A stretch of 34,356 nt of DNA from Fibrobacter sp. GTDB lineage: Bacteria > Fibrobacterota > Chitinivibrionia > Chitinivibrionales > Chitinispirillaceae. This document shows, in pieces, positions 33,775 through 34,356 of the stretch. A program made the translations under genes and the position numbers. Below the pieces are notes generated by a model that did not search any database, had not been told where the DNA came from, and saw nothing but the letters and a program-made list of their open reading frames with translations. Position 1 is the first letter of the stretch; every line of letters starts with the position of its first letter. The stretch is taken from the NCBI GenBank assembly GCA_012515615.1, contig JAAYYB010000365.1, forward strand, positions 1 through 34,356. Direction: 5' to 3'.

Positions 33775-34356
33775 ATGCGATTCATTTCATTGTCACTTGT
33801 AGCGCTATTGTTTGCTACAACACTCTATTCTCAACAAAGCCAGTCTGAGCCTGTAAAAGCTGCTATAGTGAAAACAGAAGCGGCTGTAAAGGATGCATCT
33901 GTAAAGATTCAAACCGAAGAGGTCAAACCGGTCAAAGTTGAAATGAGTGCTCCAGCGACGGTCGTAAAACCTGAACCAGTCAAGGCTGAAGTTAAAGTTT
34001 CTGCAGCACCAAAGATTGAGGCTGTAAAACCAGATGCTCCCAAGGTTGAAGTTGTAGCTCCGGCTGCGCCAAAGATCGAAGCAGTAAAACCGGCTGCTCC
34101 TGCAGTTGATGTTAAAGCCCCGGAAGTTCCTAAGGTTGACGTAAAAGCTCCGGCCGCTCCTAAACTTGATGTAAAAGCTCCGGCAACTCCCAATGTTGAC
34201 GTAAAGGCTCCGGCTGCTCCTAAACTTGATGTAAAAGCTCCGGCAACTCCCAATGTTGACGTAAAGGCTCCGGCTGCTCCTAAACTTGATGTGAAAGCTC
34301 CGGCAACTCCCAATGTTGACGTAAAGGCTCCGGCTGCTCCTAAACTTGATGTGAAA
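33775..34356 (+). CDS. Secreted Lys/Ala/Pro-rich repeat protein (3' end beyond window)
   Basis: The first 194 residues of a gene that runs off the window. The ATG has a strong GAGGAGGA ribosome-binding site. The signal peptide is MRFISLSLVALLFATTLYSQ. A degenerate region (EPVKAAIVKTE, PKIEAVKPDAPKVEVV) leads into regular repeats of VKAPAAPKLDVKAPATPNVD, each a pair of 10-residue halves. Such Lys/Ala/Pro-rich stretches are extended and often span the periplasm or bind the cell wall (TonB-, TolA- or H1-like composition), but no known domain is visible in this part. The frame has no stop to the window end; the antisense frame (33909-34313) is only a mirror of the repeat. Confidence 0.85.
   Translation, partial: MRFISLSLVALLFATTLYSQQSQSEPVKAAIVKTEAAVKDASVKIQTEEVKPVKVEMSAPATVVKPEPVKAEVKVSAAPKIEAVKPDAPKVEVVAPAAPKIEAVKPAAPAVDVKAPEVPKVDVKAPAAPKLDVKAPATPNVDVKAPAAPKLDVKAPATPNVDVKAPAAPKLDVKAPATPNVDVKAPAAPKLDVK
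34141..34356 (+). repeat. 60-bp coding tandem repeat, at least 3.6 units
   Basis: Units start at 34141, 34201 and 34261, with a partial one at 34321. They differ by only a few synonymous changes (GTAAAA/GTAAAG/GTGAAA, GCCGCT/GCTGCT). Each has two 30-bp halves. The near-identity indicates recent expansion or gene-conversion-like homogenisation, and copy number probably varies between strains. Confidence 0.95.

Noticed and set aside
33909-34313. Antisense frame encoding a Gly/Ala/Thr-rich repeat protein
   Set aside because: It is the mirror of the sense repeat protein, which has a signal peptide and a strong ribosome-binding site; the antisense frame has neither.
1-34356. Defence island, prophage, integron or tRNA-linked integration site
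   Set aside because: No integrase, transposase, phage structural, toxin-antitoxin, restriction or cas genes, and no tRNA was recognised. The lone SF1 helicase is not accompanied by typical defence partners.

Overview
The window looks like chromosomal DNA of a Gram-negative, anaerobic or fermentative, polysaccharide-degrading bacterium. The evidence is a NAD-linked (Hox-type) [NiFe] hydrogenase with a full hyp maturation set, an RND/MFP/TolC envelope pump, a beta-barrel outer-membrane protein, lipoproteins, two family 9 glycoside hydrolases (one with a C-terminal segment resembling type IX secretion sorting domains), and a GH57/GT4/DUF4912 alpha-glucan cluster. This mix would suit Fibrobacterota (Chitinispirillia-like) or a related lineage. 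That placement is inference: there is no rRNA or other marker gene here.

Layout. 1-510: a 60-bp tandem array and a 106-bp inverted-repeat element. 586-1032 (-): CBS-pair protein. 1569-4777 (+): hoxU-hoxY-hoxH-hoxW, without hoxE or hoxF beside it. 4788-7627 (-): a methyltransferase, a degenerate heptamer array of about 370 bp, and a UvrD-like helicase. 7859-12434 (-): three-gene alpha-glucan operon (DUF4912-GT4 fusion, GH57 branching enzyme, GT4 glucosyltransferase). 12514-13000: two copies of a MITE-like palindrome. 13185-18841 (-): hypF-C-D-E-A-B, tightly overlapping. 19013-25209 (-): tetR-tolC-MFP-RND efflux operon with a readable promoter, operator-like dyad and terminator. 25386-25920: a third copy of the MITE-like palindrome and a different palindromic repeat. 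26075-30977: GH9 (-), small outer-membrane protein (-), and a large secreted GH9 (+) carrying an inserted F5/8-type domain. 31163-32976 (+): PF10023-type lipoprotein metallopeptidase and HAD phosphatase. 33016-33177: a further MITE-like element with an apparent 4-bp target duplication. 33338-33691 (+): unknown small protein. 33775 to the window end (+): secreted Lys/Ala/Pro-rich repeat protein, cut by the window edge.

How the genes work together. The hox genes encode the hydrogenase heterodimer, one electron-transfer subunit and the dedicated endopeptidase; the distant hyp operon builds and inserts the NiFe(CN)2CO cofactor. The GT4 enzyme and the GH57 enzyme would elongate and branch a glycogen-like polymer. 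The DUF4912-GT4 partner has lost all four conserved GT4 donor-site residues that its neighbour keeps, so it is probably a non-catalytic (regulatory or scaffold) pseudo-glycosyltransferase. This is the most interesting protein-level observation. The other notable theme is the density of unrelated palindromic and tandem repeats in the intergenic regions.
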